From the NCBI GenBank assembly GCA_038501625.1, contig JAZAYU010000007.1:1-64000 (forward strand): DNA of 64,000 nt, read 5' to 3'. Source of the stretch: Corbicula japonica. Taxonomy: Eukaryota; Mollusca; Bivalvia; Venerida; Cyrenidae. How positions within the stretch are numbered: the stretch's first letter is position 1; the number at the start of each line of letters is the position of its first letter. Below are positions 21,849 to 32,506 of the stretch, one piece after another. The notes below the pieces were generated by a model that was not told the origin of the DNA, ran no database searches, and worked only from the letters and a program-made list of their open reading frames with translations. The position numbers were made by a program, and so were the translations under genes.

Positions 21849-22499
21849 AGAATTTGATCGAAACGAAAAAGCCAGAAATGAAGAAATAGCAAGATTATAG
21901 TGTTGACAGTACCTACTAGAAATTAAATATCGATCCTGCGTAAGGAGAAGGTTGATTCAAGATTATACTTGTATATCGAAAGCTTTATTGGTCAATATTC
22001 AAGCTACCGGTAGAAAAAACCAAGAGCCGAACTACTCGAATTATTGTTACTTAACCAACAAAGGTTGTCATGCGTACGACCTTCAGATGACGTTTTTGAC
22101 AACGCCGATCGAAGGTATGGGAAACCGTTTAAGTCGTGTAATACGCGTAACACAGTTTGATAGTAAAGCTATCTGAAAATCTATGCGAATCATTTCTCGA
22201 TTTGTTAATTATGTATTCTAGTAATATGTTTTCTGGACGAATGATGGGTCATAATATATTATTACTATGTAACTGTTACTTGATTATCTTTATTATAGTA
22301 CAATTAGGCCGGCGAAAGGGGATATTTGGCCCGGCTTTAAATAAAGGTTTTTAGCGAATGCTGAGAACCATGTGGCCCGGCTTTATATATAGGTCGTTGA
22401 GTAATGAACGGGAACTATGTTGTATGTACGTTAAGTTCAAGGTCAAGCTATTAATAATTGAGTATATTGAGCGCAACTCAGTAATTACATTAAATAGTA
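21849..22499. other. Noncoding stretch
   Basis: No gene seen. A short direct repeat (ggcccggcttta) occurs at 22330 and 22374. Confidence 0.45.
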
Positions 22500-22860
22500 C
22501 AATTTCGATCCATCCCAAACGATGGTATGCATATGGCGATGAACATGGAACCTTCAATGAGGTATTTTCAGATTAATACCATTCCATGTTCAGCGGCGTA
22601 TGGTCCCCAGATAAAAGAATGGGTTTGCCCTAAACGAGAAAACAATGGGCGGAACTAAACAGAATAGAATTTTGACAGGGGATCTTAGAATACAAATCCT
22701 GCATATCACAGACTACGCCAAAGGCAAAATATAAAAAGCAGGAAGTATATCCTTGGGGGTGATTGGACAATATCCAAATCTATATTGGCTGGGATATTGA
22801 AACCACCTATCTATAAACTGGCCGAAATATTACAACAAAAGAAATTTTAGAAGTACTATA
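22500..22860 (-). repeat. Reversed partial copy of the R1/R2-associated repeat
   Basis: Reverse complement of about 12760-13340 with an internal deletion: shared words include ataccattccatgttcagcg, ggtccccagataaaag, atatccttggggg and aaaccacctat. Confidence 0.7.
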
Positions 22861-23745
22861 AACATAGTACATAGGTATCGTGCTCAACGACCTTCAAAGG
22901 ACGTAACTGATAACAGCACTAATTGAATGTATTGTTGAAAAAACAACAATATAGTAGCACTTAAAATTCTTTAAAAACAATCCATCATCTGGATGAACTC
23001 TTACATCCAACATCTAACTTCTTTTAAATGTCGTCCACATATAACACATCTGTGTTATACTTTTCTTGTTATTCTTAAGACAGGAAACACACTCCTTAAT
23101 TAAGGTAGTTGAACGTTTAATGTGTGTCTTATTTCTTTTGGGGATATTAATACAAGTTAGACTGCAAAACATTAATTTAAAGGACGATTGGCAACATATG
23201 AACATATATTCTTGAGTCTTTACATATTTTGTTTATTTCAGATATTTAACAGCATTCAGTTGTGTTATAAAATAAATTTCACATTGAACTTAATTAATAC
23301 TAGTATTTTTTATTTTTATCTTTGTCAATAAAATGCTATATTAAACTTTTCTGAATTTTGAATTTGCGCATGCGCATTTGCATGCAGTAATATATTCAAG
23401 AGAAACAAAATGATATTACATTTCAGAAAATCTTACAATAAAAAAAATTATTTATTTTTTTTGTTTGTAATAACATAATGATATATTTTATATTTATAAT
23501 ATCGGACAAATAAACTGCCATAAAAGTATATTTCAAGCATATCTGCTGAGCCACTGATGCGGAGTCATGAAGTCAATATATTTATTCTCATCAGCTCATT
23601 CAATTACCGGTATTTCCCGACAAAAAATTCTCCTTGTAAACAGCCTTCTACATGCATTTTCAGTCTCATTCGATTACTATTGTATGTCTCTTTTCGGATT
23701 TTTCATTATCATTACATATGTTCGACAATGTCTTTTGTATTCTTG
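22861..23745. other. Noncoding stretch downstream of alpha copy 3
   Basis: AT-rich, no gene or clear repeat. Short frames near the right end overlap the 3' end of the alpha gene on the other strand. Confidence 0.45.
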
Positions 23746-25821
23746 TCAGTGTTTGTTTAATTGTGAATATACTAACAAAGCAAGATGCCATTTTGCGGCA
23801 TTATTTACAGGTTGGCTTTTTAATGACAGATAATAACAATTGAATGCAAGATTGGTTTGACATATGTCTGAAAAGTGCTTCCCTAGCACGTTCCATACAG
23901 TCTCGTAGTGAGAGAGATACGGACATTCTAATTGATTGATTAATTCACAAATGGAGTTTGAAGCCTCTTCAAAATTGTCCAAATGTCTGTAAGTCAAATA
24001 CTTTAGGTAAAACATATATGGTACTGGGTCAATCTCCGCTGTGTCCATCCAATTTTCAGCGTGTTGATAACGAAACTGTTTGTCGTATTTTGTCGTGCGA
24101 AACATTTCGAAAACAAGAGTGGGCGGACATATGGATATCTCTTTTCGTAAAAATCGAACACAGTTTGCAAACATTGAATCAGCTGTTAAAATTTCTCCAT
24201 ACCACACTGCAAATCGTAAAGAGCAACATGTATACACTTTATATTGATGTGTCCAGGATTCGAGAATTTCAATAAGGTCTAAAGTTTGGTTCATGTCTCC
24301 TAATCTGTAACAGACCGTTGCATATTTAAGAGTCATTGAAAAGAGATCGTGAATAATTCCAAATCTCGCAAAGATTAATTCATTCTTGTGATCCATTTTC
24401 TGTTTTGAAATAGAATTTGATAGTTCAATAAAAGCCGAATGGCCTATCAGTCCAGGAAGCAATGCAATCGCTGCTGCTTGTTCTTGTAATGAACCATGTT
24501 TAAGACTGTGTACATGAACGAATATTCGAAACGATATGCCACCTGTCAGAAACAAATCATTTATAAAAAAACTTTTGTAATTGCTTTGCGCATAGCTCAA
24601 AGTTTTGTTAATATGTGTAGCAATATCCGATTTTGACAATGCACTATCACTTATTTGCACGTTTGTTGTTATTGCGGAAATCCTAGGTCCTAACATGTCA
24701 ACCTTGATTTTTAACAGAAACATAAAATCATTTTCGATTAAATATTGTAGCCTTTCAAACAACGCTTTCCTGTGATAAAAAGAAAATTGTCCTTGAAAAA
24801 GATTGACTTTTGGTGATATGAATTGCGGACAGTATCCCGCTTGTACCCACATGGAAAGTGTTTTTAAACATAGAAGAGCATAACTAAAAAGCGACGTTTT
24901 CGTCCAATCATTTCCGTCCGTCCTAGCAACAGTATAGAAAAGCAAATTTTTTAAGTGGTAACTTGTTACCTTTTTACCTAGAAAACTTTTCTTTATCAGT
25001 TTCAGTAAAACATAGCACTGCAGCTGAATAATATTCATGCTAAACATTAAATATCGCTCAGTGAATGAATAAGATATTCTCCATTCTGCCATGTTTCTAT
25101 CACTCTCTTTGTGTCCAACAGGCACCAGTAAACATGTGTGCTTAGAAATCTTTTTGATCATTTGCTTCGTCGGCCAAATCGTTTTCTTTTTCTTTGATAT
25201 CCAGTCGATACTCTCTGATGGCCAAGAGGCGAAGGCAAAAGCTCCCACATCATCTACCGGATTATAATTAGATATGTCCTTTGATGCAAAATCAGAGATA
25301 ACACTTTTTGACCACAACTTTGATGGTCCACGTCGACTGTTGTTTCGATTTACTCTGCCTGTTAAAGTTCGAAAGTAACCGAACATTACTTTGTTAAGAA
25401 TACATATTTTCCGGTTCTCCAACATGTAATGAAAGCCACCTTGAAAACTAAGAAAGGCAAGAAAGTTTTCATTTTTATCCAGCAAATAAAGTCGACAATA
25501 ACCGGGTGCAGTTTTGGCATCTTTAACCATCAACAAATTTAGATTTCCAAATTGTTTTTCTCTGTCTGATTGAATTATGGTCACGTTATCTTGATAATAA
25601 AGCACGTCAAAATCAGATTCCGAGTCGATAGTTGTTGTCCCTTCTGTTTGACTTCCAAAAAAATGTACAGTTGAAGGGTAGGCGTGAATTGAAAACATAG
25701 CTTCAATGTGTAAAAATGTTTGTCGTCTCCTTTGGACAACATCATCATTAATTCCAATGTCTTCAAGAACTCTAGAGAGGTTTTGAGAAAATACCTGGCG
25801 GTTCCTTTCTTGAGAATGCAT
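23746..25821 (-). CDS. cGAS-like receptor (Mab-21 nucleotidyltransferase + TPR-like region), alpha copy 3
   Basis: Intact single-exon protein of 691 residues from the ATG at 25821 (MHSQERNR). An ATG 22 codons upstream is in frame, but ttatttacag lies between, so I take the upstream part as intron. GS at residues 56-57, D70 and D72 in SDFDVLY, D190 in VDDVGAF before ASWP, WRISYS, and Y-C-P-Q-F-I where most copies have YCPHFI. The C-terminal half ends in a TPR-like unit (NVLGKHF...NLAFNCYYLSL) and NNAAKWHLALLVY. It is the intact partner of the broken gene at 1-2050 and very similar to it, so it shows where that copy is damaged. Cytosolic cyclic-dinucleotide synthase activity is inferred from the family; the ligand is unknown. 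Confidence 0.92.
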   Translation of the reverse strand: MHSQERNRQVFSQNLSRVLEDIGINDDVVQRRRQTFLHIEAMFSIHAYPSTVHFFGSQTEGTTTIDSESDFDVLYYQDNVTIIQSDREKQFGNLNLLMVKDAKTAPGYCRLYLLDKNENFLAFLSFQGGFHYMLENRKICILNKVMFGYFRTLTGRVNRNNSRRGPSKLWSKSVISDFASKDISNYNPVDDVGAFAFASWPSESIDWISKKKKTIWPTKQMIKKISKHTCLLVPVGHKESDRNMAEWRISYSFTERYLMFSMNIIQLQCYVLLKLIKKSFLGKKVTSYHLKNLLFYTVARTDGNDWTKTSLFSYALLCLKTLSMWVQAGYCPQFISPKVNLFQGQFSFYHRKALFERLQYLIENDFMFLLKIKVDMLGPRISAITTNVQISDSALSKSDIATHINKTLSYAQSNYKSFFINDLFLTGGISFRIFVHVHSLKHGSLQEQAAAIALLPGLIGHSAFIELSNSISKQKMDHKNELIFARFGIIHDLFSMTLKYATVCYRLGDMNQTLDLIEILESWTHQYKVYTCCSLRFAVWYGEILTADSMFANCVRFLRKEISICPPTLVFEMFRTTKYDKQFRYQHAENWMDTAEIDPVPYMFYLKYLTYRHLDNFEEASNSICELINQLECPYLSHYETVWNVLGKHFSDICQTNLAFNCYYLSLKSQPVNNAAKWHLALLVYSQLNKH

Positions 25822-25861
25822 TTTAAGGAAGTTTTCTGTAAATAAAACAGAAAGCGTTGAA

Positions 25862-25985
25862 ATTGTATTAAATTTAATAAATTTCATTAAATTTAATAAA
25901 TTTTATAAAATTTAATAAATTTTATAAAATTTAATACATTTTATTAAATTTAATAACTTTTATTCAATTTAGTAAATTTTATACA
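25862..25985. repeat. AT-only tandem expansion in the putative 5' intron of alpha copy 3
   Basis: Repeats of aatttaataaattttata with a period near 20-21 bp, about 110 bases, absent from the matching place at alpha copy 1 (near 2100). It sits about 30 bases upstream of the acceptor-like site. Confidence 0.8.
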
Positions 25986-26773
25986 AACAAAGCATACTTG
26001 ATATTTTCTAATCGGACTCTAAACTTATTTTTAGGTTCTCTTGTGTTAATATTTCTCAATAATCTCTTTGTTATTAGACTGGTGCAAAACATTAGAATAG
26101 AGACTACATGACAAAACTTACCCAAAAATTGTTATTATAACCTTATTCTCAAAAAGTGATCCTTTTAAGTTTTTCTTTCTTCGATTGTTTAATCTTTTTA
26201 TTTCCGCCTGTCCAAGAATATAAAGCCCTTTGAACAAAAATGTAATTTATGCATATCAGGAATGGCCACATCCAGCAGACACAGCCTCCCTACACAGACA
26301 AAAGGTAGAGAGGAGAAGCGAGCATGGCTATACAATGATCAGTTTCAACTGATATTGTTGTTATCACGTCAGTTCTTGGTCAGGGAATGATAATTAAACG
26401 GTTTCTTTTAGTCAGTCTAGCTACTTGTTGCACAATTTACTTTAACCGAAGTCCAAAACATCAGCAGATAAATCTCTAATTTTGCATTACTGATATTTCG
26501 CTTACCTTCAATGTATTCCTCGTTGAGGACCGTAAATTAAAAAAGTAAACATGCACACTCTTTTCTTTAACTTTTAAATGAAGGACACCCGTAACGTTTA
26601 GCTAATCAATAGTATAATCTAGTTGAGTGGTTTATTTTATAACGCTTAATAAATATTGATTTGTGAATCGATTCCTACTTTAAAATCGTAACGGAAATCA
26701 ATACCTTCGAGTTGTACAATTTATTTATGTTTGATTCTTTAAAGCCATTTGCCGAACATTCGGACAAGAAAGG
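25986..26773. other. Upstream region of alpha copy 3 (second copy of the alpha unit)
   Basis: Matches 2120-2890. Includes an R1 fragment at about 26245-26400. Homology ends at ttcggacaagaaagg, just before a SINE-like element. Probably holds the promoter and first exon, not located. Confidence 0.6.
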
Positions 26774-26779
26774 ATGTAT

Positions 26780-27065
26780 GATAAAATGATAGTGCATCTT
26801 GCTGGGTGCGAACCCAGCGCCTAGGCCCTGCAATACCGGCGACGCAACCAACTGAGCTAGCCGGGACATCCCCAAAACGGTTGATCGGATAGCCCTGATC
26901 TACGTAACAATCACTGCATGACTTCGGTAACGGGTTATTTTTTTACTGACAACAGTACTGACTTTATGTTCGGGGAGACTTTTTACGGCAGCCACACAAA
27001 TAGCGCTACTGTGAATGTCAAATGATAGTGCCTCTAGGTGGGAGCGAATCTGAACCGTCACGTAA
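26780..27065 (-). mobile_element. SINE-like element with a 3' tRNA-like part, copy 2, with second tail fragment
   Basis: Minus strand: body (gtggctgccgtaaaaagtc...), then A box TAGCTCAGTTGG and B box GGGTTCGCACCC. A second piece of the tRNA-like end (atgatagtgcctctaggtgg) lies at about 27020-27065, next to the body, as in a partial dimer. Confidence 0.75.
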
Positions 27066-27682
27066 CTTCTGGTGAGTTAGAACTTTATTACCCATCAAAT
27101 TGTCAATGTTGTAAAATTACACAAACATATGAAACATTACAAAAACGTTATGCTAAGCACCGTTTTTTTCTTTTTATTGTTTATTTATATGTGCACCTGT
27201 AAATAAAATAACAGAATGTTTACATTTGACATTTATAGCAAAACTATCGAATTATTGAGTTACCACATTTCAAATAATTCAACATAAGTCTAACATTTAT
27301 TACGTACCCCTAACATTAATTTTAACTCTAACACCGCCCCTTGGCAATTTCATCGATTTCATTTTTCACAAATCATCACCTACATTAATTGCTTATATGC
27401 ATATATACGTGATCATATCATTAATAATTTATATTGTACAATTAAACATTAATTTTCTTCAATATCAGTTCGTTTAATTAATTGAAGTTTTTAAAACAGT
27501 TAAATACCGATTAATGACTATTTCAACAACTTTATTGCATCTACCGCATTTATTCTTACAAATAGGATTTCTTATTTACATTACCTCCAGCGCTAGAGAG
27601 AAATATACAGTTGTGATATTAATGGTAATATGCAATGTGCCTAAAGGAATGAACAAAGACTTCCACTTTATGTGAACCATTG
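27066..27682. other. Noncoding stretch downstream of the actin-like gene
   Basis: AT-rich, no gene or clear repeat seen. Confidence 0.45.
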
Positions 27683-29768
27683 TTAACGGTTGAAAACTCT
27701 TTGCACGGTTGATGGTCCGCACTCCTCATAGTACTGTTTGGACAGACACATCTCTAGGAAGGTACTGCTAGATGCCAACATTGAGCCTCCGTTCCAAGCG
27801 GCGTTTTTCCCGTGTGGATGACGAACAACATTAATAGCCGATCATGGGGCAAACGCTGAAAGGTCGTTTTGCATTCTCTCTAGGAAACCAGGGAACAAGG
27901 TAGAACCGCCGGAAAGAACAACGTTCGCAAATAAATCATTCTGAAGATCAACATCACACGCCATAATACTATTGTATGTCATTTCGGCGATGCCTGTCGT
28001 AGACTCTTGCGATACAAGTGATGGCTGAAACATAGCCTCCGGACATTGAACACACTCTTCTTTGCCTATTATGATTTCTTCGCCGTCTGAAAAAGTGAAG
28101 CTCTTTGGGGGAGTTGAAACTTGTAATTCTCTTTCGATGTCTAGGGTAACGTAGCACAGGTCTTCTTTAATACGGCTTATTTCTCTATCGGCGGTATTTG
28201 CTGAAACACTGCCACTGGAGGTTAACATTCGTCTAAGGTAATCGGTAAGATCGCCGCCACCTATATCTAATGCAAGGGTGGCGCAAGGAATGCTGAAAGT
28301 GTCGTAGACAGGAACCGTATGCGTAAGCCCCTGCCCTGAACTAACAACAATACCAACTGTACTTTGGCTACTGATAAGAGACAAAACAGCCTGGTTCACT
28401 ACCAATAAACCGTGACATTTAAATGTTTCAAACATTATTTGGACGATATTTTCTCTTTGACACCTTTCGCTAAGTGGTAACTCAGTGAGAAGTATAGGAT
28501 GATACTGTGGATCTGCTTCAAGTTCACTAAACATACTCCTCAAGATAATCTCCATGTCGTCCCAATTGGCTATCGTGCCGCGATCCATTGGATAACTACT
28601 TTTACAGAGACTTCTTCTCCCTGTTATCCTGTTTCCGACAAAATTCTCCGAAAATCCCTGAAAAAATAAATAAGTAAAGGCAGTTTTAAGAAACACTTAA
28701 TATATTCGGATAAGCATGATCATGTATTTAGCTCGCATGCTGTTTTACGAGCTGTTTAATAAGCTGATTTGTGAGAATACATGTACAGTACTGTGAACGT
28801 TTAAGGTTACAAACGAAACGCACGATACACGAAAAACGGACGCACGATAAACGATAGACGGACGCACGATACGCGATAGACGGACGCACTATACACGGTA
28901 TATGCACGATACACGATACAGCCGATTTAATAATTTGTGTACGAGATATCTAAAATTTTGAAAATGCTATGAAAATATAAGATGAATGGTTGAAATTCAG
29001 TGATTTAATTTGAATATGTAAGTAACTTATTCACGTTGTACGATAAAATTAAAGACACATGATGCACGATACACAATATACGGACGCACGATGCACGTTA
29101 GACGGACGCACGATACACGTTAAACGGACGCACGATACACGATAGACGGACGCACGATAGACGCAAAGTTTGTAACATTAAACGTTCACAGTACTGTAGC
29201 GACCGAGATTTTCGAATTCCTTCTTATCAACATCCAGTCCTAATCTGAGGACGATAATTCACTTAAATAAACGCTCATTGCTTGTGCATGTTGTAAAGAT
29301 ATTTAGTTAGGCCAGGCGGACTGCATAGTAAAGATATTTATAAAATCGCCCATGAACAAGTTATAATAAAGTTAGACTGCAATAATTGTCCTTTTTATTG
29401 GCTCTTAAAGTTTCCTTTGCATTCCTTAAGATGGATTTGTCAAGCATAACACAGTTTTAAACGTTCTTTAATTAAGAAAAAAATTGTAACACACAATACA
29501 TCCCCAACATGTTCGAAATCACTAGGAATGATACATGCTTTCAAAAGGTATTTTAGATTTTGTGTTTTGGCTTTTTAAAATAAATGTTAAAACGGAAAAT
29601 ACTATTAAGATAATTATATTGTTTAAAGCAGATTGATTATAAAACAATGACACGTCCGACGACCGTCGGGAATTCGACTTTTGGTAAACTGTCGCCTGCA
29701 AAACCCCCTCTCGACGTCCATGAACCGATGTCAATAATCAACGGTTTGGTATCTGTACCGTCGCACAT
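27683..29768 (-). pseudogene. Divergent actin-like gene with one intron and an in-frame TGA
   Basis: Exon 1 (29768 to about 29652) encodes MCDGTDTKPLI and IGSWTSRGGFAGD...FPTVVGR, matching the actin N terminus (phosphate loop 1). Exon 2 starts at about 28657 after ttatttttttcag-like sequence and covers NWDDME, HPILLTELPL, MFETF, LDIGGGDLTDYL (phosphate loop 2) and VVLSGGSTLFPGF. A TGA at 27842-27844 ends the frame after SAFAP, yet the same frame continues 52 codons to a TAA at 27683, still actin-like (WNGGSMLASSSTF, MCLSKQYYEECGPSTVQR). The C terminus is needed for the actin fold, so this is probably a pseudogene or truncated protein. The exon 1 donor (CGT|gtcatt) is weak but keeps the frame. 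Another acceptor-like tract precedes the ATG. Confidence 0.8.
28803..29170. repeat. Split minisatellite inside the actin-like gene intron
   Basis: Units of about 22 bp containing gacggacgcacgatacac occur in two arrays, about 28810-28925 and 29055-29170, with about 130 bases of unrelated sequence between. Copies of acagtactgtgaacgtttaa-like sequence in opposite orientation flank the pair (28786-28805 and 29176-29196), so the whole may be a small inverted-repeat element. Confidence 0.75.
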
Positions 29769-30309
29769 ATTTGTCTGAAAAGATATTGTGAAACGGTGAT
29801 TGTAAATATTAATAAGGGGATCGAATAAATAAGGAAACCAGAAACATGTTTCGGCAAAAAAGTAACAATAACAGTACACTCATCCGCAGTTATAAAATTG
29901 GTCAATTTTTTTTATATACGATTGAAGTTTAAAACACTCTTCAGTAGTTAATATTATATAACTCTTTCCTGACATAGGGAAGAAATGAAACTGACATACA
30001 TGGTAAACATGTACAATAATGATCAATTAGAACATTGGGTGAGTGTATACAATCACTAAATTTAAAGTTGTTAATATTATATATATTATAAATTATAACA
30101 CGAAGTAAAAACTGTTCAGATGATAACGAAAATGATAATTATGTTGACGGTGTACAAGATAGAAATGATAATAAATAAAACTTTGCACAATAATTTATAG
30201 TGTAAATTTGTAATCTACCATATTTAAGAAGAATCTTGGAGTTTTTAATTATTGTGTTATTTAAGATTTTCTGGTGTGGGTTGACATGGGAAAATAATAC
30301 CGATTGTAA
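29769..30309. other. Noncoding stretch upstream of the actin-like gene
   Basis: AT-rich; probably contains the first noncoding exon and promoter, not located. Confidence 0.4.
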
Positions 30310-31000
30310 AATAGATTAAAGGGGAAATTGAAAACCACCGGAAACGGCAAAATATCAAAAAATCTGTTTGATTGAGCCTGTTCATGAGCAGTAAGAGAAA
30401 CCCATTATTATTCACGCCGCCTTGCCCTGGGTTGATCGAAACTCGATGTTTACACAAATGTAATTTTGCTACTGACCGTTTAAAGGCGATAAACCCAAGG
30501 GTTCTGATTTTCTTTAATTGTTTTTGTGTCTTCTTTGAATTTACAATACTTATAAACACAAGCTCTCTTTTCTTCTCTTTTTCTGTCGCTGCGTGGGAAG
30601 GCTGTGTTGTGGGCGGGGCGATCCTGATATGATATTTCACCTTTTTTCTTTTTTTCTAAAGTTATCAATAACTTTGCACGACGAAATAAGATTTTATTAT
30701 ATCAAATAAGCTTTTGTTTTCTACAAATTAAAAGAACGAAACCAACTTACCAATTTATCTAGCTGCAAAATAAAGTGGCTGTGAATATCTGTTACATGCG
30801 AACTTTGTAACTTTATCATTTGATTTCATTATAAAAAGCGTAGGCGGAGGTTAACTAAATTCTTTGAAACACCACCAATTGGCGTGGGCAGTAATAAGCA
30901 TTTCCATTACTGCCCATGAACAGGCTCAATCAAACCGAGCCTGCAGTACTTTCATATTTGTCGTGTTCGGTGGCTTTCAAAGTTCCCTTTTCATCTATTG
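30310..31000. mobile_element. Inverted-repeat element carrying R1 and R2
   Basis: Left end (agattaaaggggaaattgaa, aaccaccgg, tttgattgagcctgttcatg) is inverted at the right end (catgaacaggctcaatcaaa, ggtggctttcaaag, tcccttttcatct), giving imperfect TIRs of roughly 80-90 bases. The R1 core lies between. This suggests R1 and R2 are parts of one nonautonomous DNA transposon of about 690 bp. No clear target duplication. Confidence 0.6.
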
Positions 31001-31230
31001 ACATACGAGCTAGTTACGGATGATAAAAGCGCACATAATCTAATGTAACTTTCTAATTATAATGTTGTTCTAGATTGATTAATGTGATATCAATAGATTG
31101 ACATACTATAAATCGGGTGTTTCTACCACTCATACCAGTTACACGGGAAAGTTACATTAAACAGCTCGCGCAAGTGAAAATGATCAATAATTTTATGTCC
31201 TAATGCTCTTATTTGCAATAGATGCAGTAG

Positions 31231-32506
31231 ATGAAAAGGGAACATTGTAGGCTATTACATAAACTTTCATCTATTGGGATCAATGGTCAACTACTAGAAT
31301 GGTTTAACTCATATCTTAGCAATATGCAGCAATGTGTAGTACTAAATAACATAAAATCATCTTCACGAACCATTCATGCTGGTGTTCCACAGGGCTCGAT
31401 CCTAGGACCCTTATTATTTATTATTTATATTAACGACATAGTTACCGATATAGAAACAAACATCAAACATTTTGCGGATGACACAAGCCTTTCCATAGTC
31501 GTTGACAATCCTCAAAGCTCTGCAGAAAAACTCAATCGCGACTTACAAAATATTCATAAGTGGGCGACTAATTGGCTGGTAAATTTCAACCCTAGCAAAA
31601 CTAAAAGTTTGATTATATCAAGAAAAGTTAACAAACCGATCCATCCAGATATTGTAATGAACAAAACACAGATAAAAATGCTGCCAATCACAGGCACTTA
31701 GGTATTACATTTGGAAATCTCACATCGCAAATATTGTTAGTCGCGCATGGCAGAGAATCGGCATTCTTCGCACTCTTAAACATACAATTAAACGACCAAA
31801 TTTAGAACGCTTATATACTTCTTTTATACGACCGCTCTTAGAATACGGAAAGACTGTTTGGGATAATATTGTACAATTGAAGAACAAAACGAACTAGAAT
31901 CAATTCAAACCGAAGCCGCACGAATAGTAACCGGTGCTACCAAACTGTGAAACATATCTAAAATGTACAATGACATTAAATGGGAAAAAACTTTCGGAAA
32001 GACGCAAAAAACACCGTCTAATACTACTTTATAAAATGAAAAATAAACTTACCCCGGTACCATTAACAAACTTAATACCCGCTACCCAACAAAGTAGATA
32101 TACATTACGAAACACGGGAGACATTCCATTGATTACAACGCACACTCATCTATATCATGAAGCTTTTCTACCAAAAACTACATGCGAATGGAACGCGTTA
32201 CCGCCTGCAATTAAGTCCTCTACTTCATTAGCCGCCTTCAAATCTCGTATACGTTCTAATACTCGACCTCCTCCTAAACACTACTCAGTTGGATCGAGAC
32301 TCAGAAATGTCCTTCATACACAATTACGTCTTGAATGCAGTTCTCTAAATCATGACCTTCATAGAAAGTCGATAATTAATAATCCATTATGCACTTGTGG
32401 AGAAATAGAAACGACTAGTCATTATCTATTATATTGTAACAAAACTGTTGCACAACGTCATATATTCCTCCATAATTTACCATGTCCTACAACTACTCAA
32501 AATTGA
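31231..32506 (+). pseudogene. Decayed non-LTR (LINE) reverse transcriptase, 5'-truncated
   Basis: First frame (31231-31701) has the RT signature GVPQGSILGPLLFIIYIND and catalytic FADDTSL. It then stops near 31701; sequence to 31930 still encodes LINE-type C-terminal motifs (such as FIRPLLEYG) in another frame with stops. The last frame (31934-32506) has RRKKHRLILLYKMKN, an E-x-x-L-P-x-x-T-x-x-E-W-N-x-L-P segment, and a C-x-C-G-x-x-E-T-x-x-H-Y-L-L-x-C zinc-type end. The N-terminal endonuclease is missing. Family within the Jockey/CR1/I-like group not resolved. Dead copy. Confidence 0.85.

Noticed and set aside
25822..25887. Upstream in-frame ATG for alpha copy 3 (22 extra residues), and similar extensions at 2051-2125, 6840-6875 and 53456-53491
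   Set aside because: A splice-acceptor-like tract lies between these and the conserved start, and the extra residues are not conserved between subfamilies.
27842..27844. Selenocysteine codon in the actin-like gene
   Set aside because: No actin family member is known to use selenocysteine and I could not identify a SECIS element; a nonsense change is simpler.
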